Source: JBOFMT01 sp051658525 (GTDB lineage: Bacteria; Bacillota_I; Bacilli_A; Erysipelotrichales; Erysipelotrichaceae). From it: a DNA stretch of 64,000 nt. The stretch covers positions 1 through 64,000 of the forward strand of contig JBOFMT010000009.1 in assembly GCA_051658525.1 (NCBI GenBank). Reading direction: 5' to 3'. Both the position numbers and the translations under genes were made by a program. Numbering within the stretch: position 1 is the stretch's first letter; each line of letters opens with the position of its first letter. Positions 1 through 7,196 of this stretch are shown one piece after another. The notes beneath the pieces were generated by a model. It was given only the letters and a program-made list of their open reading frames with translations. It did no database searches and had not been told where the DNA came from.

Positions 1-110
1 TGATGATGGCGAAGTGGACACACCTGTTCCCATCCCGAACACAGAAGTTAAGCACTTTAGCGGCGACGATAGCTGGGCCTGGCCCCAGTGAAAATAGCAC
101 GTTGCCAGGT
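1..110 (+). rRNA. rrf: 5S ribosomal RNA, 5' end cut by window edge
   Basis: The first 110 bases carry the conserved 5S core: the loop-B/helix-III segment CCCATCCCGAACACAGAAGT, the GTTAAGC element, and a 3' end GTTGCCAGGT that would close helix I with the missing first bases. By comparison with Bacillus 5S, about five bases are missing on the left. It is the last gene of an rRNA operon, so 16S and 23S should lie just left of the window. No tRNA follows it. Confidence 0.95.
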
Positions 111-114
111 AAAC

Positions 115-138
115 GAACCCATTTGGGTTCTTTTTTTT
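115..138 (+). terminator. Rho-independent terminator of the rRNA operon
   Basis: A 6-bp perfect stem (GAACCC / GGGTTC) with loop ATTT is followed directly by eight T residues. It sits 5 bases after the 5S 3' end. Confidence 0.9.
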
Positions 139-198
139 GCTTTTTCGAATAAGAGGAGGCTATATTCTGTACCAAATAACCGTTTTTATCACATTTTA

Positions 199-227
199 TT
201 GCAAAAATGCGAAAATCATTAGATAAT
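199..227 (+). promoter_or_regulatory. sigma-A-type promoter for the amylosucrase-like gene
   Basis: TTGCAA (199-204) and GATAAT (222-227) are separated by 17 bases. The start codon with its GGAGG follows at 257. No operator-like palindrome is visible here, unlike at the next promoter. Confidence 0.55.
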
Positions 228-256
228 GAATAAGTTAGAGGCAAAATGGAGGTTTT

Positions 257-2095
257 ATGAGTCAAAGAGAGTACAGTAAGAGGTTAAGTGAAAATCAAGA
301 ACAGTTAAAAACCTTATATTTCGATCTATACCAACAATATGGTGCAGGTCAAAAAGATTATAAACGCCTTTTGTCTATTATCGCAAAAGGTTATGATACA
401 CGTAAGAGTGCATTGAGAAAAATAGATATGCATCAGTCAGGATGGAATCTAGCAGCAAATAATATTGGTATGACTCTCTATGTTGATACGGTATCGAAGA
501 ATTTTAGTAAATTCAAAACAAAGATACCGTACTTATTAGATTTGGGTATTACTATAGTGCATTTTTTACCATTCTTTGATAGTAATGAACAACAAAGTGT
601 AGAAGATACTGCTGTGATTAGTTTTAAGCATTGTAATACTGCCTTTGGGTCGATGGAAGACTTTGAAAATCTATGCGATGCATTGCGCAAAGAAGGAATA
701 TTTGTATGTTTAGATTTGCCAGTGCATGGAGTTTCCAAAGAACATGAATGGGCAAAACTTGCTTTGGCAGGTGATGTAGACTATCAGAAGCGATTTATTA
801 TGGTTGAAGATGTTGGGGTAGTGGCATCTTATAACAGGACAATTCCGATCTCGCAATCAAATGCAGCAGAGGGCTGCTTTACTTTTGAGTCATCGCTTTT
901 GAAATATGTATATACTTCGTTTGGTTCGGAACAATTTGATTTCAACTATAAAAATCCATTGGTATTTGAATATTTGGTAGATACCTTATTATGGATTTCG
1001 AATCTTGGTGTCAATGTGATTCAACTCAACCACTTAGATATTATGTGGAAACAAGTAGGTACTACATCAAAAAATTTACCAGAAGTGCACAAGATATTAG
1101 CCCTACTACATGTGATAAAAAATATTGTTGCTCCATCCGTTGTTTTGGCTTCAGATTCTAATGTTGAATCTTATGAGGTTTCAAAATATTTCGGGGAAGA
1201 ATTTCAACCAGAAATAACTTATATGAATAATCATGCATTGAGTGTGAATGCGTGGAATGCGTTAGCGACGCGCGATACTCGATTAATGAATGTTGACAAG
1301 CAACGAGTAGTTTTACCGTCCCAAGCTGGCTGGTTTAACTATATTCGTAATGAGAAACCGCTGAATTGGAATTTTAATGAAGCAGCAGCGTTAGCGTTAA
1401 AGTGGGATCCTCAAGCTCATAAGCAATTTTTAATTCGATTCTATAGTGATGTGTTTGATGGGAGCTTTGCTCTAGGTAAGAAATATAAAATGAATCCAAC
1501 GACGCATGATGCTCAAATCAATGGAACATTTGCTTCGTTGATAGGTTTGGAAAAAGCAAGAAATGAACACGATGTATTTGGAGAAGAACTCGCTGTAAAG
1601 CGAATGTTACTCATTCATGCTTTGTTGCTTACAGAACGTGGAATTCCAATGTTCTACGCAGGGGATGAAATTTGTGCGTTTAATGCAAGATTGCGCCCAG
1701 AGCAGGACGAACGTGATCTTCATAAAAATAAATATCAATGGGATCTGTTAGATCATCCATTTTCCAATCCGTTACAAGAAGGGTATCGAAATCAAGTATT
1801 AAAATTGAATCGATTAAGAAAAGAAGATAGTATCTTTGATACGAACGTTCAAAGCTATTTAATTAATGCCACAAATCACTCGATTTATTCATTTTTCCGT
1901 AGAAAAAACAATGAAATCTTCATCGGTATCTTCAATTTTTCAGAATATCCGCAGAATTTAAGCAGTATTGAGGTAAAACAATATGGTGTTCAAGGTAAAT
2001 TTGTTGATAAAGTGCAAGGTAAAGTAGTAGATTTATCAAAAGGCAACATCTATTTACATCCATATGAGTTTTTGTGGTTAAAAAATATACAATAA
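257..2095 (+). CDS. Amylosucrase-like GH13 protein, predicted catalytically inactive (pseudoenzyme)
   Basis: The 612-residue protein aligns over its whole length with amylosucrases (GH13_4): N-terminal helical part, TIM barrel from about residue 70, and a C-terminal beta domain with the characteristic NFSEYPQ. The fold-defining parts are kept (KEHEWA at 161-166, WKQVGT at 264-269, FDGSFA, and a FYAGDE segment near the end of the barrel). The active site is not. Against Neisseria amylosucrase as I recall it, nucleophile D286 is N258, acid/base E328 is D300, stabiliser D393 is K367 with its histidine changed to E366, R284 is Q256, and the NH of region I is H157-G158. I verified the N258, D300 and K367 codons in the DNA. 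There is no frameshift or stop, so the gene looks maintained. A glucan-binding or regulatory role is inference; its position heading the maltodextrin locus supports it. A good GGAGG precedes the start. Confidence 0.85.
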   Translation: MSQREYSKRLSENQEQLKTLYFDLYQQYGAGQKDYKRLLSIIAKGYDTRKSALRKIDMHQSGWNLAANNIGMTLYVDTVSKNFSKFKTKIPYLLDLGITIVHFLPFFDSNEQQSVEDTAVISFKHCNTAFGSMEDFENLCDALRKEGIFVCLDLPVHGVSKEHEWAKLALAGDVDYQKRFIMVEDVGVVASYNRTIPISQSNAAEGCFTFESSLLKYVYTSFGSEQFDFNYKNPLVFEYLVDTLLWISNLGVNVIQLNHLDIMWKQVGTTSKNLPEVHKILALLHVIKNIVAPSVVLASDSNVESYEVSKYFGEEFQPEITYMNNHALSVNAWNALATRDTRLMNVDKQRVVLPSQAGWFNYIRNEKPLNWNFNEAAALALKWDPQAHKQFLIRFYSDVFDGSFALGKKYKMNPTTHDAQINGTFASLIGLEKARNEHDVFGEELAVKRMLLIHALLLTERGIPMFYAGDEICAFNARLRPEQDERDLHKNKYQWDLLDHPFSNPLQEGYRNQVLKLNRLRKEDSIFDTNVQSYLINATNHSIYSFFRRKNNEIFIGIFNFSEYPQNLSSIEVKQYGVQGKFVDKVQGKVVDLSKGNIYLHPYEFLWLKNIQ

Positions 2096-2128
2096 ATAAA
2101 CAAAATGTACAAAAAAAGATAAAAATAT

Positions 2129-2176
2129 GAGATTTACGTGAAAATAACACTTTATTAACACGAAAATCTCTTTTTA
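2129..2176 (+). terminator. Rho-independent terminator after the amylosucrase-like gene
   Basis: GAGATTTACGTG (2129-2140) pairs with CACGAAAATCTC (2159-2170), with one bulge, around an A/T-rich loop, followed by TTTTTATT. It separates the first gene from the MalE promoter, which begins two bases later. Confidence 0.65.
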
Positions 2177-2177
2177 T

Positions 2178-2206
2178 TTGACATTGTAAAGGGTTACATA
2201 TATAAT
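2178..2206 (+). promoter_or_regulatory. Consensus promoter of the malEFG-glgB-glgP operon
   Basis: TTGACA (2178-2183), 17-base spacer, TATAAT (2201-2206): a perfect sigma-A consensus. Such a strong promoter ahead of a sugar importer is expected to need repression, and an operator-like palindrome fills the spacer. Confidence 0.9.
2184..2199 (+). promoter_or_regulatory. LacI/CcpA-type operator candidate inside the malE promoter
   Basis: TTGTAAAGGGTTACAT has inverted half-sites TGTAA / TTACA and lies entirely between -35 and -10. It matches the Bacillota cre consensus except at one central base. Thirteen of 16 bases are shared with the site at 15924-15939. The location predicts repression by steric exclusion. 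The cognate regulator (CcpA or a MalR-like LacI protein) is not in the window. Confidence 0.55.
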
Positions 2207-2238
2207 TCAAGTATAAAGTACAATGGAGGTACATAAGA

Positions 2239-3489
2239 ATGCGAAAATTATTAGCAGCTTTAGCAGTGTTTTCGTTAGTTTTAACTGTAACCGGATGTGG
2301 AGATAACTCTGGATCATCTGATACAGTTACAATTACGCTAGCTCAAGGGAAACCTGAGATTGATTCTCAATTAAAAGATTATGCAGCGGCTTATGAAAGT
2401 TCTACAGGAACAAAGGTAAATATTGTTTCTTGTGGGGGAGACTCATGTAAATTAGGAGATAAGTTGAAAGCGGATTATGCTGCTGGAAACATGCCTGATA
2501 TCTTCCAAATTCAAGGGATTGAAGATTATAATGAATGGAAAGAAATCATCATGTCATTGGAAGGTAGCGATTGGTTAGCTGATACTTCACTTGCCTATAC
2601 GGTTGATGGAGTTCCAGTAGGATTCCCTGTAACAGTTGAAGGTTGGGGACTAGGATACAATAAAGAGCTTTTGGATAAAGCGAATATTGATCCTGCGACA
2701 TTAACAAATTTTGAATCATATAAAGCAGCATTTGAAACTTTGGATGCCATGAAAGATGAATTGGGTATTGATTCTGTCGTTTCTATGGCAGCAGGACCTG
2801 GTATGGAATGGGTTACAGCGGATCATAATTTAAACTCATTATTATCAAACGGATTAGCTTATACAGATAAATCAGTAGTAGAAGCATTGGTTGCTGGAAA
2901 TGTTGATGCAACTCGTTTAACAGAATATGCAAACTGGGTAGCTTTATTGTTTGAATATGCTGACAAAAATGTATTAACTGCTGGTGGGTATGATGATCAA
3001 GTTGGTGCATTTGCAAATCAAAAAGCAGTATTTATTCACCAAGGGAACTGGATTGATGGTGACTTAGCAAATCAAGGTGCGGACTTTGACCGTGGATTTG
3101 CGCCACAAGGTTCTATGTTAGCAGATACTGATGGAATCTTCGTTGGAGCTCCATCTTTCTATGTAATCAACAGTGAGTCTCCCAATGTAGAGGCAGCAAA
3201 ACAATTCTTAAGTGATATGGTTTATACCGAAGCTGGAAACGACTATATCGTTAACAAAGCTGGTATGGCACCTGCATTTAAAAACATTACGTTAAAACCT
3301 TCTGGTAAATTTACACAATCCGTTATTGAATGGAACAACTCTGGAAAAATTTATGCTTGGAATCAATATGAATTCTCAAGTGAATTCCGTTCAACAGTGT
3401 TAGGTCCAATTTATAACCAATTGGCTACTGGAAGTATTACTACAGAAAAATTTATCGAATTAATGACAACCGCATTTGAGACTAGATAG
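2239..3489 (+). CDS. Maltodextrin-type ABC transporter substrate-binding lipoprotein
   Basis: This 416-residue protein starts with a lipoprotein signal peptide whose lipobox VTGC puts the acylated Cys at residue 20. The mature part has the two-lobed cluster-B binding-protein layout (family SBP_bac_1), with an early DIFQIQG segment and a GFPVTVEGWGLGYNK stretch typical of oligosaccharide binders. It would sit on the outer membrane face and deliver malto-oligosaccharides to the two permeases downstream. Substrate is inferred from the neighbouring glgB, glgP and pulA. A GGAGG precedes the ATG, and a stem-loop follows the stop. Confidence 0.85.
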   Translation: MRKLLAALAVFSLVLTVTGCGDNSGSSDTVTITLAQGKPEIDSQLKDYAAAYESSTGTKVNIVSCGGDSCKLGDKLKADYAAGNMPDIFQIQGIEDYNEWKEIIMSLEGSDWLADTSLAYTVDGVPVGFPVTVEGWGLGYNKELLDKANIDPATLTNFESYKAAFETLDAMKDELGIDSVVSMAAGPGMEWVTADHNLNSLLSNGLAYTDKSVVEALVAGNVDATRLTEYANWVALLFEYADKNVLTAGGYDDQVGAFANQKAVFIHQGNWIDGDLANQGADFDRGFAPQGSMLADTDGIFVGAPSFYVINSESPNVEAAKQFLSDMVYTEAGNDYIVNKAGMAPAFKNITLKPSGKFTQSVIEWNNSGKIYAWNQYEFSSEFRSTVLGPIYNQLATGSITTEKFIELMTTAFETR

Positions 3490-3515
3490 CATCGCTTACG
3501 CTTATTAAAATCGAA

Positions 3516-3540
3516 AGAGGCAGGTGTAAACCTGCCTCTC
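3516..3540 (+). terminator. Intercistronic stem-loop between binding protein and permease genes
   Basis: AGAGGCAGG pairs perfectly with CCTGCCTCT around TGTAAA. Only a weak T-rich tail (TCATTTTA) follows, so it is more likely a partial attenuator or an mRNA 3'-end stabiliser that favours binding-protein expression over permease expression. A similar arrangement follows the second binding-protein gene at 46129. Confidence 0.6.
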
Positions 3541-3560
3541 ATTTTAGAGGAGAGCATAAA

Positions 3561-4478
3561 ATGAAGCAATTTATACGTAAAAATAGAGAAAGTCTTACGT
3601 TTTGGATGTTTTTATCTCCTGCACTGATTGCGTTTACTATGGTAATTGTCATTCCGTTTTTAATGGGGATTTACTATTCGTTCACGGATTGGACAGGTGC
3701 TGCACAAAAAACGATTACCTTTATTGGATGGGAAAACTATAAAATAGCGCTATCCGATGTGCGGTTTCTATATTCAACGATCATTACGGTTATTTATACA
3801 ACATTTAATATTATCTTAGTAAATGTTGTTAGTTTTAGTTTGGCGTTATTGGTTACCTCTAAATTAAAACTTACGAATTTATATCGTGCTGGATTTTTTC
3901 TTCCTAATTTAATTGGTGGAATTATCTTGGGGTATATTTGGCAATTTGTATTCTCTTATGCTGTTCCAGAAATTTTCTCAGTACTAGGTTCTACCTATTT
4001 CGTAGAAAATTTGCCAATCTTGGCAAAAGCATCGACAAGTTTGGTAGCACTTGTAGTAGTTTCTACATGGCAATATGCTGGGTACATTATGATGATTTAT
4101 GTAGCTGCATTGCAAAATGTTCCAAAGGATTTGTTGGAAGCAGCAAAAGTGGATGGAGCCAATTGGTGGCAACGTTTTAGAAATATTACACTACCGATGG
4201 TTGCTCCTGCGTTTACCGTTACTTTATTCTTAACACTAGTCAATTCATTTAAACAATTTGATGTCAATGTCTCTTTAACCGGTTCTGGACCTGCGGTACT
4301 ATTTATGGGAAAACCGATCCCAGGGATGGAATTGCTAGCGCAAAACATCGCGAATACCGGAACGATTATGCGAAACAACGCACTAGCACAATCCAAAGCG
4401 GTAATTTTCTTTGTGGTGTTGGTATTCTTCTCATTGATTCAAGTGTATTTTAGTAAGAAAAGAGAGGTGGAAATGTAA
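3561..4478 (+). CDS. Sugar ABC transporter permease, MalF type
   Basis: A 305-residue integral membrane protein with about six hydrophobic segments. It has the permease EAA loop (EAAKVDGANWW near residues 193-203, then ITLPM) that docks on the ATPase. It lacks the long periplasmic loop of enterobacterial MalF, as is normal for short CUT1 permeases of Gram-positives. An AGAGGAGAG ribosome site precedes the ATG. It overlaps the next permease gene by one base (TAATG), implying translational coupling. Confidence 0.87.
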   Translation: MKQFIRKNRESLTFWMFLSPALIAFTMVIVIPFLMGIYYSFTDWTGAAQKTITFIGWENYKIALSDVRFLYSTIITVIYTTFNIILVNVVSFSLALLVTSKLKLTNLYRAGFFLPNLIGGIILGYIWQFVFSYAVPEIFSVLGSTYFVENLPILAKASTSLVALVVVSTWQYAGYIMMIYVAALQNVPKDLLEAAKVDGANWWQRFRNITLPMVAPAFTVTLFLTLVNSFKQFDVNVSLTGSGPAVLFMGKPIPGMELLAQNIANTGTIMRNNALAQSKAVIFFVVLVFFSLIQVYFSKKREVEM

Positions 4479-5332
4479 TGAAACGTAGCTATAGAGGATA
4501 CATATTAGAATTTATGACCATAGCTTTGTTTTTATTCTTTATATCACCACTCATCTTAGTACTCTTTAATGCGGCTAAGACGGGAGCAGAAATTTCTGCG
4601 AATCCCTTAGCAGCTCCGGAAAACTGGGCAACGCTTTGGGAAAACGTAAAATATATTTGGACCAATAAAAATGTTGGATACCCAAGAGCTTTGTTCTCTT
4701 CGGTTATTGTAACCTTCTTCTCCTTGCTTTCCATTACCTTTACATCGGCAATGGCAGCTTGGGTTTTGGCTAGAAATAAGTCTAAAAAATCTACCTTTGT
4801 CTTTATGATTTTTGTAGCGGCGATGGTTGTACCATTTCAAGTAGTTATGTTTCCATTGGTACAGTGGTTTAAAATCTTAGGGGAAGCGTTAGGTGTTCGT
4901 TTATTACAAAATTATTTAGGATTGATCTTTGCCTATACCGGCTTTGGAGCATCGCTTTCCATCTTTATGTTCCACGGGTTTATTAAATCAATCCCAACGG
5001 AACTTGAAGATGCTGCTCGCATAGATGGCTGCGGTAAGATTAAAACATTCTTATATATCGTATTTCCAATCTTAAAACCAATCTATGTAACCATATTGAT
5101 TTTGAATGGAATTTGGATTTGGAACGATTATTTATTGCCATTGTTGATCGTTGGTAAAGGAACATTAAACCAAACAATACCTTTGGCAGTCAGTAACTTT
5201 GCAGGAGCATTCTTAAAGTCGTGGGATTTGATGATGACTGCAATCTTGATGGCAATAGTACCGGTTGTTTTCTTCTTTGTCATCGCACAAAAATATATTA
5301 TTAAAGGTATGGTCGATGGGGCTGTAAAATAG
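4478..5332 (+). CDS. Sugar ABC transporter permease, MalG type
   Basis: A 284-residue membrane protein, second half of the CUT1 permease pair. The EAA-loop motif is visible as EDAARIDGCGK, followed by FPILKP. Six hydrophobic segments are apparent. It is translationally coupled to the MalF-type gene. No ATPase gene follows; the next gene is glgB, so the transporter must borrow its ATPase from elsewhere, plausibly the MsmX-type protein encoded at 50351. Confidence 0.87.
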   Translation: MKRSYRGYILEFMTIALFLFFISPLILVLFNAAKTGAEISANPLAAPENWATLWENVKYIWTNKNVGYPRALFSSVIVTFFSLLSITFTSAMAAWVLARNKSKKSTFVFMIFVAAMVVPFQVVMFPLVQWFKILGEALGVRLLQNYLGLIFAYTGFGASLSIFMFHGFIKSIPTELEDAARIDGCGKIKTFLYIVFPILKPIYVTILILNGIWIWNDYLLPLLIVGKGTLNQTIPLAVSNFAGAFLKSWDLMMTAILMAIVPVVFFFVIAQKYIIKGMVDGAVK

Positions 5333-5360
5333 ATTTGCATAGTTGATGGGGGGGATGTTT

Positions 5361-7196
5361 ATGAAACGATTAATCAATGAATTCCACAGTGGGCATTGTG
5401 CCAATATCTATGATTTTTATGGAGCGCACAAAGTAGATGGTGGGATTCATTTTGCTGTGTATGCACCGAACGCCAAACACGTAAGTGTTGTCGGTTCGTT
5501 TAATGAATGGAATGGTTTTGAACACCCAATGCATCGAGAACCAGATGGCACATGGATCTGTATTATTGATCGTGCACAAGTGGGTGATGCATATAAGTAC
5601 CGGGTAACGGATGCTTTTGGTAACAATGTTGATAAAGGAGATCCGGTCGGGTTCTTTGCCGAGTGTCGACCAAATACAGCGAGTAAAATTGCAAATTTGG
5701 ATACTTATGTTTGGCATGATCAAGCATATATTGATCAAAGAGATAAACACTTTGATAAACCGCTTAATATCTATGAATTACATTTGGGAAGTTGGATGCG
5801 AAAACCAGATGGTACATGGCACACGTATCAAGAGGTTACAAGTTTGTTAATTCCTTATTTGCAAGAGCATGGATATACACATGTGGAATTGATGCCACTG
5901 ACGGAACATCCATTTGATGGATCTTGGGGTTATCAAACAAACGGGTACTTCTCAACAACTTCAAGATATGGAGAACCGCATGAATTGATGGGTCTTGTTG
6001 ATGCGTTGCATGGTGCTCATATTGGTGTATTATTTGACTTGGTTTTGGCGCACTTTGTAAAAGATGCACATGGATTAGCTTATTTTGATGGTTCGCCAAC
6101 TTATGAATATCAAGCAGTCATTGATGCGGAAAGTGAGTGGGGTACCTTAAACTTTGATTTATGGAAAGAGGAAGTAAGAAGTTTCCTAATCTCTGCCGGT
6201 AATTTTTGGATTGAAAAATTTCATTTTGATGGCCTACGTATTGATGCAGTTTCCAATATAATCTATTGGGGTGGAAATGGAAGCCGTGGTGTAAATGCAG
6301 GTGCGGTTGATTTTATCAAACGGTTTAATTATTTGATGAATCATAAGAATCCTGGCGTTATCTTAATTGCTGAAGACTCTTCTAGTTTTCAAGGGGTAAC
6401 CACACCGAGTGAATATGGCGGTTTGGGGTTTGATTATAAATGGGATTTGGGTTGGATGAACGATACTTTAAAGTATTATGCGAAAGACCCGGTATATCGT
6501 CATTATCATCACAATAGTTTAACGTTTTCAATGGCCTACTTCTATTCGGAACGCTTCTTGCTTCCGTTATCACATGACGAAGTTGTCCATGGGAAAGGTT
6601 CAATAATAAATAAAATGTGGGGTGGATATGAGGAAAAGTTTGCACAATGCAAAAATCTCTTCGTATATATGTACACACACCCTGGTAAAAAGCTGAGCTT
6701 CATGGGAAATGAGCTAGCGCAGTTTAGAGAGTTTGATGAACATCGCGAATTGGATTTCGGACTGATGCAATATCCAGTGCATAACCAATTCAATCGGATG
6801 ATCAAAGACTTGAATCACATCTATGCCTATCACCCAGCCTTATCGAAGTTTGATTATGATAATCGAGGATTTCATTGGATTGATGCAAACAATGCATCCG
6901 ATTGTATCTACTCGTATTACCGTAACAGCGATGATGAATGCCTGGTTGTGATATTGAATATGACTCCTCGATCCTTTGAAACATATCGAGTGGGGGTTCC
7001 TGAAAATGGAAGGTATGTAGAGATTTTGAATTCAGATAGAGATATTTATGGGGGATATAACATGTGTAACTACAATAAAGTAGAAGCATATGAATATCAT
7101 ATACACGGCTGTCAATTTGCAATTGAAGTGAGAATTGCACCATTTGCAGCACAAATTCTAAAGTTAGAATATAGAGGAGAAGAAGAACATGTTTAA
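5361..7196 (+). CDS. glgB: 1,4-alpha-glucan branching enzyme
   Basis: GlgB (GH13_9) makes alpha-1,6 branches in alpha-glucan. An N-terminal CBM48 domain (FAVYAPNAKHVSVVG) precedes the barrel. The catalytic set is intact: nucleophile D295 in GLRIDAV, acid/base E338 in LIAED, and D406 in LSHDEVVHGKG, numbered from the ATG at 5361. I chose that ATG because a seven-G tract ends six bases upstream; in-frame TTG 5343, ATG 5346 and ATG 5355 have poorer spacing. The length is normal for the family. It follows the permease genes by 28 bases and overlaps glgP by 8 bases, so it is co-transcribed with them. Confidence 0.93.
   Translation: MKRLINEFHSGHCANIYDFYGAHKVDGGIHFAVYAPNAKHVSVVGSFNEWNGFEHPMHREPDGTWICIIDRAQVGDAYKYRVTDAFGNNVDKGDPVGFFAECRPNTASKIANLDTYVWHDQAYIDQRDKHFDKPLNIYELHLGSWMRKPDGTWHTYQEVTSLLIPYLQEHGYTHVELMPLTEHPFDGSWGYQTNGYFSTTSRYGEPHELMGLVDALHGAHIGVLFDLVLAHFVKDAHGLAYFDGSPTYEYQAVIDAESEWGTLNFDLWKEEVRSFLISAGNFWIEKFHFDGLRIDAVSNIIYWGGNGSRGVNAGAVDFIKRFNYLMNHKNPGVILIAEDSSSFQGVTTPSEYGGLGFDYKWDLGWMNDTLKYYAKDPVYRHYHHNSLTFSMAYFYSERFLLPLSHDEVVHGKGSIINKMWGGYEEKFAQCKNLFVYMYTHPGKKLSFMGNELAQFREFDEHRELDFGLMQYPVHNQFNRMIKDLNHIYAYHPALSKFDYDNRGFHWIDANNASDCIYSYYRNSDDECLVVILNMTPRSFETYRVGVPENGRYVEILNSDRDIYGGYNMCNYNKVEAYEYHIHGCQFAIEVRIAPFAAQILKLEYRGEEEHV

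Noticed and set aside
1932..2234. 100-codon hydrophobic minus-strand frame
   Set aside because: It overlaps the end of the amylosucrase-like gene and its start lies in the consensus malE promoter region; no ribosome site and atypical composition.
5343..5361. Earlier glgB starts (TTG 5343, ATG 5346, ATG 5355)
   Set aside because: None has a properly spaced ribosome site; the seven-G tract fits ATG 5361.
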